From: Streptomyces sp. CB02009
GTDB lineage: Bacteria; Actinomycetota; Actinomycetes; Streptomycetales; Streptomycetaceae
Length of the DNA stretch: 64,000 bases
Direction of reading: 5' to 3'
Assembly: GCF_001905825.1 (NCBI RefSeq)
Contig: NZ_LIVV01000002.1
Span: forward strand, 1,058,441 to 1,122,440
Part shown: in pieces, positions 42,120 through 53,895 of the stretch
Layout: the number at the start of each line of letters is the position of its first letter
How positions within the stretch are numbered: the stretch's first letter is position 1
Notes under the pieces: model-generated
Told to the model about the DNA's origin: nothing
Seen by the model: only the letters and a program-made list of their open reading frames with translations
Database searches by the model: none
Made by a program: the position numbers and the translations under genes

Positions 42120-43057
42120 CCGGGTACCTCATACGCAGACTCTTCCAACTGATCCCGGTCGCCCTCGTCGTCTCCCTGGTGCTCTTCATGCTCCTGCGGC
42201 TGATGCCGGGCGACCCCACCCTCGCCATCCTCGGCCAGGAAGCCACCGAGCAGGACCGAGCGGTACTCCGAGAGGACCTCGGCCTGGACGCACCGCTGTG
42301 GCAGCAGTTCACCCAGTGGCTCGGCGATCTGGTCCGCGGCGACCTGGGTAGCTCATGGCTCACCGACGAGAAGGTGGGCACGGTCATCTCCGACCGATTC
42401 GCAGCCACCGTCGAGCTCGGAGTCATCGCGCTGGTCTTCGCCGTTCTCGTCGGGATCCCCGCTGGCATTCTCGCCGCCGTACGCCGTCGCACCCGTACGG
42501 ACACCGCGCTGAACTCCGTCGGTCTGCTCGCCCTGTCCGCACCTCACTTCTACCTTGCCGCACTGCTCATCCTCGTCTTCGCCCTGTGGCTCAAGGTCCT
42601 CCCGCCCTCGGGATACGTTCCTTTCACCGAGGACCCCGTCGAGAACCTGCGACGCATGATCCTCCCAGCCGTCACGATCGGCTCCACCATCGCCGCGGTC
42701 ACCATGCGCCAGACCCGCGCCGCTCTCCTCGCCGCGTTCAACGAGGACTACATCCGCACAGCCGAGGCATCAGGTCTCTCACGCGGCCGAATCGTGGGCG
42801 TCTACGCCCTGCGGAACGCCATCGTGCCGGTCGTGACCGTGATAGCTCTCCAGATCGGGGCGCTGATGAGTGCCACCGTCGTCACCGAGACCGTCTTCAC
42901 CGTTCCCGGCATGGGCACCTTGATCGTCAACGGCATCTTCAGCCGGGACCTCCCCGTCGTCCAGGGCGCCGTGCTGATGGTCGTGGTCCTCGTCCTCCTG
43001 GTGAACCTTCTGGCCGACCTGGTCTACGCCTGGCTCGACCCGCGCATCACGTACTGA
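42116..43057 (+). CDS. ABC transporter permease, DppB type
   Basis: A 313-residue inner-membrane protein with about six helices, starting MTGYLIRRLFQLIPVALVVS, typical of DppB/OppB. The EAA loop is present (RTAEASGLSRGRIVGVYALRNA). The ATG overlaps the preceding stop (ATGA). With the DppC-type permease, the lipoprotein and the fused ATPase it forms a complete peptide/oligosaccharide-class importer. In this catabolic setting it probably carries oligosaccharides or sugar acids rather than peptides. Confidence 0.9.
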   Translation: MTGYLIRRLFQLIPVALVVSLVLFMLLRLMPGDPTLAILGQEATEQDRAVLREDLGLDAPLWQQFTQWLGDLVRGDLGSSWLTDEKVGTVISDRFAATVELGVIALVFAVLVGIPAGILAAVRRRTRTDTALNSVGLLALSAPHFYLAALLILVFALWLKVLPPSGYVPFTEDPVENLRRMILPAVTIGSTIAAVTMRQTRAALLAAFNEDYIRTAEASGLSRGRIVGVYALRNAIVPVVTVIALQIGALMSATVVTETVFTVPGMGTLIVNGIFSRDLPVVQGAVLMVVVLVLLVNLLADLVYAWLDPRITY

Positions 43058-43155
43058 GTCGGCCCTCGCGCACAGCGTCACCCGATCCGCGCCTCCCCGC
43101 GCGCCGATCAGCACGTCCCGCACCGCACGTCCCGCACGCACCTCCTGGAGCGCCG

Positions 43156-44028
43156 ATGGCCATAGACCTCGCGCCGAAAGTCTCCCGCAGACCGGTTCTG
43201 GACCGACTGCGCCGTGACCGCCGCGCCCACATCGCCGTACCCCTGCTGTCCGTTCTGCTTGTGGCCGCTGCCGCCGCACCTTTCATGTCTGACGCGGTCA
43301 GCGCCGCGGACACCGGCCAGCTCCTGGCCGGCCCCAGTTCCCGGCACCTGCTCGGCACCGACGAGATCGGACGGGACGTCCTGGCCCGGATCGTCGCCGG
43401 CGCCGTGGTCACCGTAGGGGTGGCCACCATCACCGTGGGCGCCGCCCTGATCGCCGGAACGGTCCTCGGCCTGATCGCCGGATACCGCGGCGGCTGGGTG
43501 GACACGTTCGTCATGCGCGTCTCCGACGGACTGCTCGCCTTTCCCCTCCTCGTCCTCGCCCTCACCGTGGTCGCGGCCCTCGGCCCCGGGCTGCGCAACG
43601 CCCTGATCGCGATCGCCGTCGTCACCACCCCGCGCTTCGCCCGTGTGGTCCGGGGCGAGGTGCTCTCCCTGCGCACCCGAGAATGGGTGTCCGCCGCACG
43701 TATCGTGGGCGTCACACGGACCACGATCATGCGCCGCCACCTGCTGCCCCACCTCGCCGGCACCCTGCTGGTCTTCGCCGCCCTCCAGGTCTCCACCGCG
43801 ATCATGGCCGAGGCCGCGCTGAGCTTCCTGGGACTGAGCGTTCAGCCTCCGCAGCCCAGCTGGGGCGCGATCGTCGCCAGCGGCACCGACCACCTGAGCG
43901 CGAGCTGGTCCCTCAGCGTCTTCCCCGGCCTCGCGATCCTCCTCACCGTCGCCGCGTTCAACCTGCTCGCCGACGCCCTGCGCGACGCACTGGACGCCCA
44001 CCGCCCGGACCTCGCACCCGCGCGCTGA
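43156..44028 (+). CDS. ABC transporter permease, DppC type
   Basis: A 290-residue membrane protein. The ATG at 43156 has GGAG five bases upstream. It carries the OppC/DppC N-terminal region, HLLGTDEIGRDVLARIVAGA, and the EAA loop (WVSAARIVGVTRTTIMRRHLLP), with late ALSFLGLSVQPPQPSWG typical of the family. It pairs with the DppB-type protein encoded just upstream; the 98-base gap contains no gene. Confidence 0.9.
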   Translation: MAIDLAPKVSRRPVLDRLRRDRRAHIAVPLLSVLLVAAAAAPFMSDAVSAADTGQLLAGPSSRHLLGTDEIGRDVLARIVAGAVVTVGVATITVGAALIAGTVLGLIAGYRGGWVDTFVMRVSDGLLAFPLLVLALTVVAALGPGLRNALIAIAVVTTPRFARVVRGEVLSLRTREWVSAARIVGVTRTTIMRRHLLPHLAGTLLVFAALQVSTAIMAEAALSFLGLSVQPPQPSWGAIVASGTDHLSASWSLSVFPGLAILLTVAAFNLLADALRDALDAHRPDLAPAR

Positions 44029-44080
44029 GCTGTCTCCCCGCCCTCCGCCCCGTTTCCCCGTACAGAGGAAGTGCTTCGTC

Positions 44081-45649
44081 ATGCCCAACGCCACGCCGCC
44101 CGGAATACCACGTCGCACCATCCTGGCCGGTGCCGCAGCCACCGCGGCCATCGTCACCCTGGCCGGATGCGGCTCCTCGGACTCCTCCGACGGAACCTCC
44201 GGGGGGACGCTCACCGCCGGTTTCGACAACGAGCCCGTCACCCTCGACCCGGCGCTCAGCTCGGCCATCTCCTCCGACCGCAACGTCCTGAACCTGTTCT
44301 TCGACACCCTGCTGCGTCAGCGCCGCGACGGGACGTTCGAACCGGCCCTCGCCACCCGATGGACCGACACGGGCACCGAGATCACCTTCGAGCTCCGCCA
44401 GGGCGTGAAGTTCCACGACGGCACCCCGTTCGACGCCGATGCGGTCGTTCTCAACCTGAAGCGGATCTCGGATCCCACCACCCGCTCCACCAAGACGGCC
44501 GCACTGGCCTCCGTCCGCGAAGTGAAGGCCACCGGCCCGCGGACCGTCACCGTCACCCTGAAGGCGCCCGATCCGCTGCTGCTCACCCAGCTCGCCCACG
44601 AGCCCGGGATGATCGCCTCGCCCACCGCGCTCGCCAAGGGGGCAGACGAGTTCGGCCGCAGGCCGGTCGGGACCGGCCCCTTCACGTTCCGCCAGTGGCG
44701 GACCAAGGTGCAGCTGACCGCCGAGCGCAACAAGACGTACTGGGCCAAGACCGGGGAAGGCGACGCGCTTCCGTACCTCGACGAGGTGGTCCTGCGCTTC
44801 GTCACCGAGGCCAAGGTGCTGCGCGCCGAACTGTCCACCGGGGGAGTGCACCTGGTGCGCGCCCTGCCTCCGGAGGAGTACAAGCAGCTGGCCGAAGCCT
44901 CACGCGTCACCATCAAGGACGAGGGCGTACGCCGCAACTACTACGCCTCGCTCAACGTCACCAAGGGACCCTTCCGCGACCCGCGGGTACGCGCGGCCTT
45001 CGCGATGGCCGTCGAGCGCAGCTCCGTCGGCAAGGCCGCGGCCGGCGGCGACTTCGACATCGCCCCCTCCTTCGCCACCTCCGACGACTGGTTCTACGAC
45101 GACTCCCTCGCCCCCCTGCCGCACGACCCCGAGAAGGCCCGCGCCACCCTGGACAGGGCCGGACTGCGCGGAAAGGTACCCATCACCCTCGTCGCCCGCC
45201 GCCGCGCCCCCGACCCCACCGTCGCGGAACTGCTCCAGAGCCAGCTCACCGCGGCGGGATTCGCCCCCAAGGTGGAGATCCTCGAATTCCAGACCCAGCT
45301 GGAACGCATGCGGAATCAGGACTTCGACGCGGCGATCCTCGTCATCGACATCCCCCGCCTGGACCCCTCCCTCACCTTCGACCCGTACTTCGCCAGCGAC
45401 GGCCCGAGCAACTGGTCGGGCCTGAAGGACTCCGCACTCGACGCCCTGCTCGACAAGGGCCTGAGCACGGACGACCGCGCCGTGCGCAAGCAGGCCTACG
45501 TCGACGTGCAGCGCCGCATCCTGGCGAACAACTACTGGGTCTTCCTGCACCAGGCCAAGTCCCCGCTGATCCACAGCAGCGACCTCAAGGGCGTCGGCCT
45601 CGACGTCGACGGCCAGTGGCGCCTCGAGCGTGCCCGGCTCGGCGCCTGA
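44081..45649 (+). CDS. Lipoprotein solute-binding protein, family 5
   Basis: A 522-residue binding protein. The signal peptide carries twin Arg (PRRTILAGAAATAA) and the lipobox LAGC, so it is exported and lipid-anchored. SBP family 5 motifs: LTAGFDNEPVTLDPAL, ITFELRQGVKFHDGTPFDAD, RRPVGTGPFTF. It delivers ligand to the DppBC pore. Family 5 proteins bind peptides but also oligosaccharides and opines; the operon favours a sugar ligand. Confidence 0.9.
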   Translation: MPNATPPGIPRRTILAGAAATAAIVTLAGCGSSDSSDGTSGGTLTAGFDNEPVTLDPALSSAISSDRNVLNLFFDTLLRQRRDGTFEPALATRWTDTGTEITFELRQGVKFHDGTPFDADAVVLNLKRISDPTTRSTKTAALASVREVKATGPRTVTVTLKAPDPLLLTQLAHEPGMIASPTALAKGADEFGRRPVGTGPFTFRQWRTKVQLTAERNKTYWAKTGEGDALPYLDEVVLRFVTEAKVLRAELSTGGVHLVRALPPEEYKQLAEASRVTIKDEGVRRNYYASLNVTKGPFRDPRVRAAFAMAVERSSVGKAAAGGDFDIAPSFATSDDWFYDDSLAPLPHDPEKARATLDRAGLRGKVPITLVARRRAPDPTVAELLQSQLTAAGFAPKVEILEFQTQLERMRNQDFDAAILVIDIPRLDPSLTFDPYFASDGPSNWSGLKDSALDALLDKGLSTDDRAVRKQAYVDVQRRILANNYWVFLHQAKSPLIHSSDLKGVGLDVDGQWRLERARLGA

Positions 45650-45659
45650 GGGGCCCACC

Positions 45660-47536
<1,877 letters not shown>

Positions 47537-47549
<13 letters not shown>

Positions 47550-48700
47550 CCCGAATCCGCCTGACCTCGGTCAACACGCCGCGACACAACAGCATCACCT
47601 GCGGACACATCCTGGTCGAACTCCTCACCGACGACGACGCGCTGACGGGCATCGGTGAGATGTCCGACCTCCAGCACCTCCCGCGCTACCACCTCGACGT
47701 ACCCGATCTTGAGGCCACCCTCAACGAACTCCTCGTCGGCCTGGACGCCCTTCAGATCACGGAGATGGAACGCCGACTGGAAGCGAACTTCCCGCAGGCC
47801 GGATACATCTACGACAAGAGCCGCGCCATCAAGTGCGGAGTCGACATCGCCTTCTGGGACCTGGCCGCGAAACAGCTCGGGGTCCGGGTGTGCGACCTGC
47901 TCGGCGGCGCGGTCCGCGAGTCCGTGCCCATCGCGTACCCGATCTTCCGCCAGCAGCACGAGGATGACGTCGAACGCAACCTCACTATGGTCGAGCGCCG
48001 GCTGGCGGAGGGCTTCACCTTCTTCCGCGTGTACGTCGGACGCCGCCTCGACCTGGACGAGCGGTTCCTGCGCACCGCCCGCGAACGGTTCGGCGACCGC
48101 ATCACCGTCAAGTCCCTGGACTTCTCCAACCTCCTCGACGCCAAGGCGGCCTGCGCCTTCGCCGAGCGGGTGGCCGACGTCGGCTACGACCTCATCGAGT
48201 CGCCCGCCCCGCACCACGACATCCGGGGTCTGGTCCAGGCCCGCGACCGGCTCGCCGTCCCGATCAGCGAGCACGTCTACAGCTTCCGGTGGGCACTGGA
48301 CCTCGTCGCAGCGGACGCAGTGGACGTGTTCAACGTCAGCGTCATCGCCATCGGCGGGATCACACCGGCCCGCCGGATCTTCGCGATAGCCGACGCCGCC
48401 GACAAGGCGTGCCTGGTCGGCACCACGCAGGAGCTGTCCATCGGCACGGCGGCCGCCGCGCACGTCGCGATGGCCATGTCGGCCGTCACCGTCCCGAGCG
48501 ACCCGGTCGGACCGCTCCTGTACACACGGGACGTCGTCACCGACCCCGTCCGATACACCGGCGGGCTGTTGTCCGTGCCGCACGGCCCCGGCCTCGGCAT
48601 GACGCTCGACCCGCAGCGGGTTTCCGCCTCCGCCGGACCGCTGACATGGGCGGCCACCAGTGCCGCCGCTGTCGTCGACCGACAGGTGGCCGCCACGTGA
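47537..48700 (+). CDS. Enolase-superfamily (mandelate racemase-like) enzyme with altered catalytic motif
   Basis: A 387-residue protein; the ATG lies inside the end of the ATPase gene. It has the N-terminal capping domain and barrel: DIAFWDLAAKQLGVRVCDLLG, then metal ligands Asp (VKSLDFSN), Glu (DLIESPAPHHD) and Glu (VPISEHVYS). The usual catalytic KxK of the second strand is replaced by Arg-x-Tyr (FFRVYVG), and the mandelate-racemase His at the seventh strand is Thr/Gln (GTTQELSIGT). So it can bind Mg2+ and an acid, but proton chemistry must differ from known dehydratases. Likely role: dehydration or epimerisation of a sugar acid. The superfamily call is firm; the reaction is open. Confidence 0.82.
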
Positions 48701-49527
48701 GCGACGCACCGCAGCCGACGAGCGACGCCCGTGCCGACGGCCGCTTCAGCGGCCGGGTCGCGCTGGTCACCGGCGGCGCACGCAACATCGGCCTCGCCAT
48801 CGCATGGCGGCTCGCGCAGGAAGGCGCGGCGGTGGCCCTCAACGGCCCCGACCCGACCGAGACCGAAGCCGCGGCCGCGGCCATGCGCGACAGGGGCATG
48901 TCCGCGGTGGCCTGCCCCGGCGACGTATCCGACGCGCATCAGGTCGACGCCTGCCTCCACCGTACGGTCGATGCCCTCGGCGGACTCGACCTACTGGTCA
49001 ACAACGCTGCCGCCCCCATGCTGGGCCGTGGTCCCCTGCTCGACATCGACGTCGCCGACTGGGACCGCAGTTTCGCCGTCAACGCCCGCGGGGTGTTCCT
49101 GTGCACGGTGGCAGCCGCCCGGGTGATGCCCGCCGGCTCCTCCATCGTGAACATCTCCTCGGTCGGGGCCACCCGTGCCCACCGGGCCGCCGTCGCCTAC
49201 GACGCCAGCAAGGGCGCAGTCGACGCGGCGACCCGTGCGATGGCCCTGGAGCTCGCGCCTCGGGGGATACGCGTCAACGCGGTCGCCCCCGGCCCGGTCA
49301 TCAACGACCGGTTCGCCCTCCTTGATCCGGCCCAGCAGCAGACTCGCGCGCAGCCGGTCCCGCTGGGTCGGGTCGGCGACGGGTCCGATGTCGCCGGGGC
49401 CGTCGCGTTCCTCGCCTCGGCGGACGCGTCCTTCATCACCGGACAGGTGCTGAACGTCGACGGAGGACTGAGCGCGCAGCTCAGGCCGCCGGGGACCGAC
49501 CCCGCTCTCGACCGTCCCGTCCCCTGA
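48697..49527 (+). CDS. Short-chain dehydrogenase/reductase
   Basis: A 276-residue classical SDR with TGGARNIG (cofactor loop), NNAA, the Ser-Tyr-Lys set (ISSVGA, YDASK) and the closing GQVLNVDGG. The GTG overlaps the enolase stop (GTGA). In pathways with enolase-type dehydratases, SDRs oxidise the sugar to its lactone or the 2-keto-3-deoxy acid at C4; either role fits here. Confidence 0.88.
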   Translation: MSDAPQPTSDARADGRFSGRVALVTGGARNIGLAIAWRLAQEGAAVALNGPDPTETEAAAAAMRDRGMSAVACPGDVSDAHQVDACLHRTVDALGGLDLLVNNAAAPMLGRGPLLDIDVADWDRSFAVNARGVFLCTVAAARVMPAGSSIVNISSVGATRAHRAAVAYDASKGAVDAATRAMALELAPRGIRVNAVAPGPVINDRFALLDPAQQQTRAQPVPLGRVGDGSDVAGAVAFLASADASFITGQVLNVDGGLSAQLRPPGTDPALDRPVP

Positions 49528-49593
49528 CCTGCCGCACCACCGTCCCGGTCCGTATCCGCCAGCCGTTCTCTGCCGCACCGAAGGAAGCCCGAC

Positions 49594-50331
49594 ATGACCC
49601 AGACCCCCCGGCAGCCCCTCGACTTCGATGATCTGGCCGCCCTGGGCGAGGCAAGCACCGCCACCATCACCACCCAGCTCTTCAAGCACGGTCTGCGCAA
49701 CACCTTCCTGGCGGGCCTGACCTGTGTCACGCCCGATGCCAGGCGCATGGTCGGCGAGGCCTTCACCCTGCGTTACATCCCGGCCCGCGAGGACATCGAC
49801 ACCCTTGAGGTCTACGACGACTACGACCACCCGCAGCGCCTGGCGGTCGAGCAGGCCGGCCCCGGCCAGGTTCTCGTCGTGGACTGCCGCGGTCAGGGAC
49901 GCGCCGCCGCCGCGGGCAACATCCTGCTGACCCGCATGGCGGTCAACGGCGCGGCCGGTGTGGTCACCGACGGCACCTTGCGCGACATCGAGGAGATCAG
50001 CCGCCTGCCCCTGCCGGTCTTCGCCACCGGGGCGGCGGCCATGACCAACCTCGCCCAGCACCACGCGGTCGACCTGCAAGTCCCCATCGGATGCGCCGGC
50101 GTCGCCGTCTACCCCGGGGACGTCATGGTCGGCGACGCCGACGGTGTGGTCTGCGTACCCCGCCACCTCGTTCCGGTCATCGCCAAGGCGGCCCGAGAAC
50201 AGGAACTGCAGGAGGCGTTCATCGCCGCACGCGTCGCAGGCGGCGCCCCCCTCCGCGGCACCTACCCCCCGGACGAGGCGACCCGCCGCGCCTACGCCGA
50301 ATCGCGCCGCGCGCTCCCGGCGACCGACTGA
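49594..50331 (+). CDS. RraA/HMG-aldolase-family protein
   Basis: A 245-residue member of the RraA-like family, which includes 4-hydroxy-4-methyl-2-oxoglutarate and oxaloacetate-type aldolases/decarboxylases. Seen: AAAAGNILLTRMAVNGAAG and VTDGTLRDIEEI, giving the Arg-Asp metal/substrate pair, and VGDADGVVCVPRH. Those enzymes split keto acids to pyruvate. In this operon it could cleave a 2-keto-3-deoxy acid. It is too long and too well conserved at the active site to be an RNase E inhibitor. Confidence 0.8.
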   Translation: MTQTPRQPLDFDDLAALGEASTATITTQLFKHGLRNTFLAGLTCVTPDARRMVGEAFTLRYIPAREDIDTLEVYDDYDHPQRLAVEQAGPGQVLVVDCRGQGRAAAAGNILLTRMAVNGAAGVVTDGTLRDIEEISRLPLPVFATGAAAMTNLAQHHAVDLQVPIGCAGVAVYPGDVMVGDADGVVCVPRHLVPVIAKAAREQELQEAFIAARVAGGAPLRGTYPPDEATRRAYAESRRALPATD

Positions 50332-50378
50332 CACACCCGTCCGCCCGGCGCCCCCCGGACCACGCCGGGGGCCCGGTC

Positions 50379-50406
50379 TCCGGAGCGCCGGAACCGGCGC
50401 TCCGGA
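50379..50406. terminator. Perfect hairpin between aldolase and glycosidase genes
   Basis: TCCGGAGCGCCGG, AA, CCGGCGCTCCGGA: a 13-base perfect stem with a minimal loop, 48 bases after the aldolase stop and 59 before the glycosidase ATG. It should stop or weaken transcription into the secreted enzyme. Confidence 0.7.
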
Positions 50407-50464
50407 AGCACGGCTCAATCCCGTCCACCGATCAATCCGCCCTCCCCCGCAGAAGGCAGGAACC

Positions 50465-52459
50465 ATGATCAACCCCGCCCCATCCGGCTCCGTACGTTCT
50501 CGCACGGGAAGGAACGTCCCGCTCCTCCTCTCCGGCGCTCTGGTCGGCGCCCTGATCTCCGTCGCCTCGGCCGGCCCGGCCGCCGCCGCGAACCTCTCCA
50601 GCACCTTCGACGCCGTCGCCCCCGGCTCTGCCGCTCCCGGCTGGACGACCAGCGGTGACGTCACCGTTCAGGACGTGACCGGCACCGTCGACCGAAGCCT
50701 CCGCCTGCGAGACGCCTCCACCACCGCCAACACCACCGCCGCCGCCACGTTCGGGACCACGACGTCGACCGTCGTCGCCGGATTCCGGCTGCGGGCCGCC
50801 CAGTCCACCGCCACGGTCGGCGTACACCTCGATGGCTCTGGTGGCCACAGCGTCACGGTGGCCATGAGCCCCGCCGGCCGCCTCTACACCTACGACGGCG
50901 CAACCCAGATCGACCTCGGCACCTACGTCGCCAACCGCTGGTACGACATCCGTCTCGTCGCCCGCCCCGGCACCGCCACTGCCGACCTCCACATCGACGG
51001 CGAACGCCGCGCAGCCGGCCTGCGCTTTCGCACCTCCACCACCGATCTGGCCAGCCTGCAGGCCGGCGTGTCCGTAGCCGACACCGGTACCGCCTACCTC
51101 GACGACGTCCGCACCACCGCCGAGGCATCCCCGACGACTTGGCCGCACCTCGGCACGATCGCCCCCCGCACGGCCGCACAGGTGGGCACCTCCCAGCTGC
51201 TCGTCGGGGCCGAGACCCTCGACCGCGACTACACGAACTACCAGGCATACGCCCCCTACCTGGGGCGGTTGGGGGCCACCGGGGTCCGCCTGCAGGGCGG
51301 CTGGGCCAAGACCGAGAAGACCAAGGGGGTCTACGACTGGACATGGCTCGACCGGATCGTCGACGACGCCACGGCCCGCGGCGTCAAGCCCTGGCTCCAG
51401 CTGTCCTACGGCAACGGCATCTACACGGGCGGCGGAGGTTCCGGCCTCGGCGGCCAGATCCCGACGTCCACCGAGGCCCTGGCTGCCTGGGACGCCTGGG
51501 TGACCGCCATGGTCAAGCGGTACGAGAACCGGGTCGCCGAGTGGGAGATCTGGAACGAGCCCAACCTCGCCGGCATCCCGGCAGCCACGTACGCCGACTT
51601 CTTCGCCCGCACCGCAGCCCGGGTCCGCGCCGAACAACCCGACTCCGTCATCTACGGTCCGGGCGAGGCCGGCATCGACGTCCCGTACACCAACGACTTC
51701 CTCGTCCGGCTCTCCGGACAGGGCAAGAGCCACCTACTCGACGGCATCAGCTACCACCCCTACAACCCCAACCCCGACGACGTCTGGACCTACCAGCAGG
51801 TCGACAAGATCCGGGCCCTGATCAACCAGTACGCACCCGGAGCCGTACTCAGACAGGGCGAGAACGGAGCCCCCAGCGCCCCCAACAGCTTCGGCGCGCT
51901 CGGCGACCTCGACTGGACCGAACTGAGCCAGACCAAATGGTTCCTGCGCCGCCTCACGCACGACCTCGGCCAGGGCATCAGCACCAGCGCCTTCAGCATC
52001 TCCGACCTCCACTACCCGTCGAAGATCAACAGCAAGGGCCTGCTCCAGACCAACAGCGACAAGTCGATCCGCTACGCCAAGCCGTCCTACTACGCAGTCC
52101 AGACCCTCGCCTCCGTCATCGACAGCACGGTGACGGCGCTGCCGGCCTACCCCTTCACCACCGACTCCGCCACAACCCTGACCGTCCAGGGCTTCGCGAA
52201 GCGCGACACCGGGCGCCAGATCGTCGGCGTCTGGAACGGCACCGCCACCCCCGGCGACAGCACCACCCGCACCCCGGTCCGCCTGACCCTCCCCGACGGC
52301 GACTTCACCGACCCCGTCTACGTCGACGTACGGACCGGCGCCGTCTTCGACATCCCCGCCGCTGACTGGACCGTGTCGGGCAGCACCCACACCTTCCGCA
52401 ACGTGCCCGTGTACGACTCGCCCGTCCTCATCGCCGACCGCTCCGCGATCAGGCTCTAG
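50465..52459 (+). CDS. Secreted clan GH-A glycoside hydrolase
   Basis: A 664-residue protein. The ATG at 50465 follows AGGCAGGAACC; signal peptide VPLLLSGALVGALISVASAG, cleavage near AAAAN. Residues about 40-220 form a beta-sandwich (LamG/concanavalin-like, sugar-binding or accessory). Residues about 230-560 are a TIM barrel: WEIWNEPN carries the acid/base Glu near 364, and QGENGAPS the probable nucleophile Glu near 465, the spacing of clan GH-A families such as GH39, GH5 or GH30. A small beta domain ends it. It is flanked by hairpins on both sides, so expression may differ from the rest of the operon. It probably trims glycan outside the cell to feed the importer. Confidence 0.82.
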   Translation: MINPAPSGSVRSRTGRNVPLLLSGALVGALISVASAGPAAAANLSSTFDAVAPGSAAPGWTTSGDVTVQDVTGTVDRSLRLRDASTTANTTAAATFGTTTSTVVAGFRLRAAQSTATVGVHLDGSGGHSVTVAMSPAGRLYTYDGATQIDLGTYVANRWYDIRLVARPGTATADLHIDGERRAAGLRFRTSTTDLASLQAGVSVADTGTAYLDDVRTTAEASPTTWPHLGTIAPRTAAQVGTSQLLVGAETLDRDYTNYQAYAPYLGRLGATGVRLQGGWAKTEKTKGVYDWTWLDRIVDDATARGVKPWLQLSYGNGIYTGGGGSGLGGQIPTSTEALAAWDAWVTAMVKRYENRVAEWEIWNEPNLAGIPAATYADFFARTAARVRAEQPDSVIYGPGEAGIDVPYTNDFLVRLSGQGKSHLLDGISYHPYNPNPDDVWTYQQVDKIRALINQYAPGAVLRQGENGAPSAPNSFGALGDLDWTELSQTKWFLRRLTHDLGQGISTSAFSISDLHYPSKINSKGLLQTNSDKSIRYAKPSYYAVQTLASVIDSTVTALPAYPFTTDSATTLTVQGFAKRDTGRQIVGVWNGTATPGDSTTRTPVRLTLPDGDFTDPVYVDVRTGAVFDIPAADWTVSGSTHTFRNVPVYDSPVLIADRSAIRL

Positions 52460-52466
52460 AACCGCC

Positions 52467-52496
52467 GGGCCCCGCTCCCTGCCCCGGGCGGGGCCC
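52467..52496. terminator. Hairpin between glycosidase and oxidase genes
   Basis: GGGCCCCGC (52467-52475) and GCGGGGCCC (52488-52496) form a perfect 9-base stem with a 12-base loop, directly after the glycosidase stop and 20 bases before the next ATG. Possible terminator or processing site. Confidence 0.55.
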
Positions 52497-52515
52497 CGGC
52501 TCCGAGGAGACCTCC

Positions 52516-53895
52516 ATGCACGCCACCGCACGAGCGGCCCTGCGGTCGGTCGTCGGACCCGCCCACTTCCGGGAGACGGACGGCGAACTCGTCCCCTACA
52601 GCCGGGACGCGACGCCGCTGTTCCACGCCAGGCCCGACGCCGTCGTCTTCCCGGCCGACACCGCCGAGGTCGCCGCCGTCCTCGACATCGCCACCCGCTA
52701 CGCCGTCCCCGTGATCCCACGCGGCGCCGGCTCCAACCTGTGCGCCGCCACCGTCGCCTCCCAAGGAGGCGTCGTCCTGGTCCTGACCCGTCTGAACCGG
52801 ATCCTCGAGATCGCTCCTGCCGAACTCCTGACCCGGGTCCAGCCCGGCGTCACCAGCGCGGCCCTGGCCGACGCCGCCGCCCGCGACAACCTCTTGTGGG
52901 CACCCGACCCCGGCAGCCGGACGGTGGCCACCATCGGCGGCACGATCGCCACCAACGCCGGAGGCCTGCGCGGCCTCAAGTACGGCGTCACCCGCGACTA
53001 CGTCCTCGGCCTGGAGGCGGTCCTGCCCACGGGAGAGGTGATCCGCACCGGAGGCCGCCTCCACAAGGACGTCGCCGGATACGACCTCACCCGGCTTCTC
53101 ACCGGCTCCGAAGGCACCCTCGCCGTCATCACCGAAGCCACCCTCGCCCTGCGGCCCGCCCCTGCGACGGCCGGTACCGGAGTCGCCTACTTCCCCGACC
53201 TGGCAGCCGCGGGCCGGGCCGTCACCGCGATCATCGCCGCCGGGATCCTCCCCGCCACCCTCGAATTCCTCGACCGGTCCTGCATCCAGGCAGTGGAGGA
53301 CTTCGCCCGTCTCGGGCTGCGCACCGACGCGGGCGCACTGCTTCTCTTCGGCGACGACGGTGAAAGCGACACGGTCGCCCGCGCCCTGGAGCGCATGAGT
53401 GACGTCTGCACGGCCCACCAGGCTCTCGACGTCACGACCGCAGCCGAAGTGGCGCAGGCCGAGGCTCTGCTCGCCGCCCGGCGATGCGCGCTTCCCGCCC
53501 TCTCCCGGCTGGGTGAGCTGACCATCCTGGAGGACGCCACCGTGCCCCGGCCCCGCATCGCGGAGATGGTCGACCGCATCGACGCCATCGGAGCCCGACA
53601 CGGCGTCACGATCGCCACCTTCGGCCACGCCGGCGACGGCAACCTCCACCCCACCTGCGTGGTGAAGTCCCAGGACGACACGGACGGCATCGCCCTCGCG
53701 GAGAGCGCCTTCGCCGACATCTTCGCCGCCGCGATCGACCTGGGCGGCACCATCACCGGCGAACACGGCGTCGGCGCGGCCAAACTCCCCTACCTGACCA
53801 CGCAGCTGGGCGCCGACCAGATCAGCCTCCTGCGCCGACTGAAGACGGCCTTCGACCCGGCCGGCATCCTCAACCCCGGAAAGCTGGGCTCATGA
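52516..53895 (+). CDS. FAD-linked oxidase, GlcD/D-lactate dehydrogenase type
   Basis: A 459-residue flavoprotein. The ATG follows GGAG. FAD-binding type 4 domain: PRGAGSNLCAATVASQGG, TVATIGGTIATNAGG, LTGSEGTLAVITEA. C-terminal oxidase domain: ATFGHAGDGNLHP with the metal/substrate His, and GEHGVGAAKLPYL. It is coupled by an ATGA overlap to the GlcF-like iron-sulfur gene, so the two form a 2-hydroxy-acid dehydrogenase feeding electrons to the respiratory chain. Likely substrates are glycolate or D-lactate derived from the sugar acid. Confidence 0.88.
   Translation: MHATARAALRSVVGPAHFRETDGELVPYSRDATPLFHARPDAVVFPADTAEVAAVLDIATRYAVPVIPRGAGSNLCAATVASQGGVVLVLTRLNRILEIAPAELLTRVQPGVTSAALADAAARDNLLWAPDPGSRTVATIGGTIATNAGGLRGLKYGVTRDYVLGLEAVLPTGEVIRTGGRLHKDVAGYDLTRLLTGSEGTLAVITEATLALRPAPATAGTGVAYFPDLAAAGRAVTAIIAAGILPATLEFLDRSCIQAVEDFARLGLRTDAGALLLFGDDGESDTVARALERMSDVCTAHQALDVTTAAEVAQAEALLAARRCALPALSRLGELTILEDATVPRPRIAEMVDRIDAIGARHGVTIATFGHAGDGNLHPTCVVKSQDDTDGIALAESAFADIFAAAIDLGGTITGEHGVGAAKLPYLTTQLGADQISLLRRLKTAFDPAGILNPGKLGS

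Noticed and set aside
49594..50331. RNase E inhibitor RraA function
   Set aside because: The gene is in a catabolic operon and keeps the aldolase-type Arg-Asp site; an RNA-degradation role has no support here.
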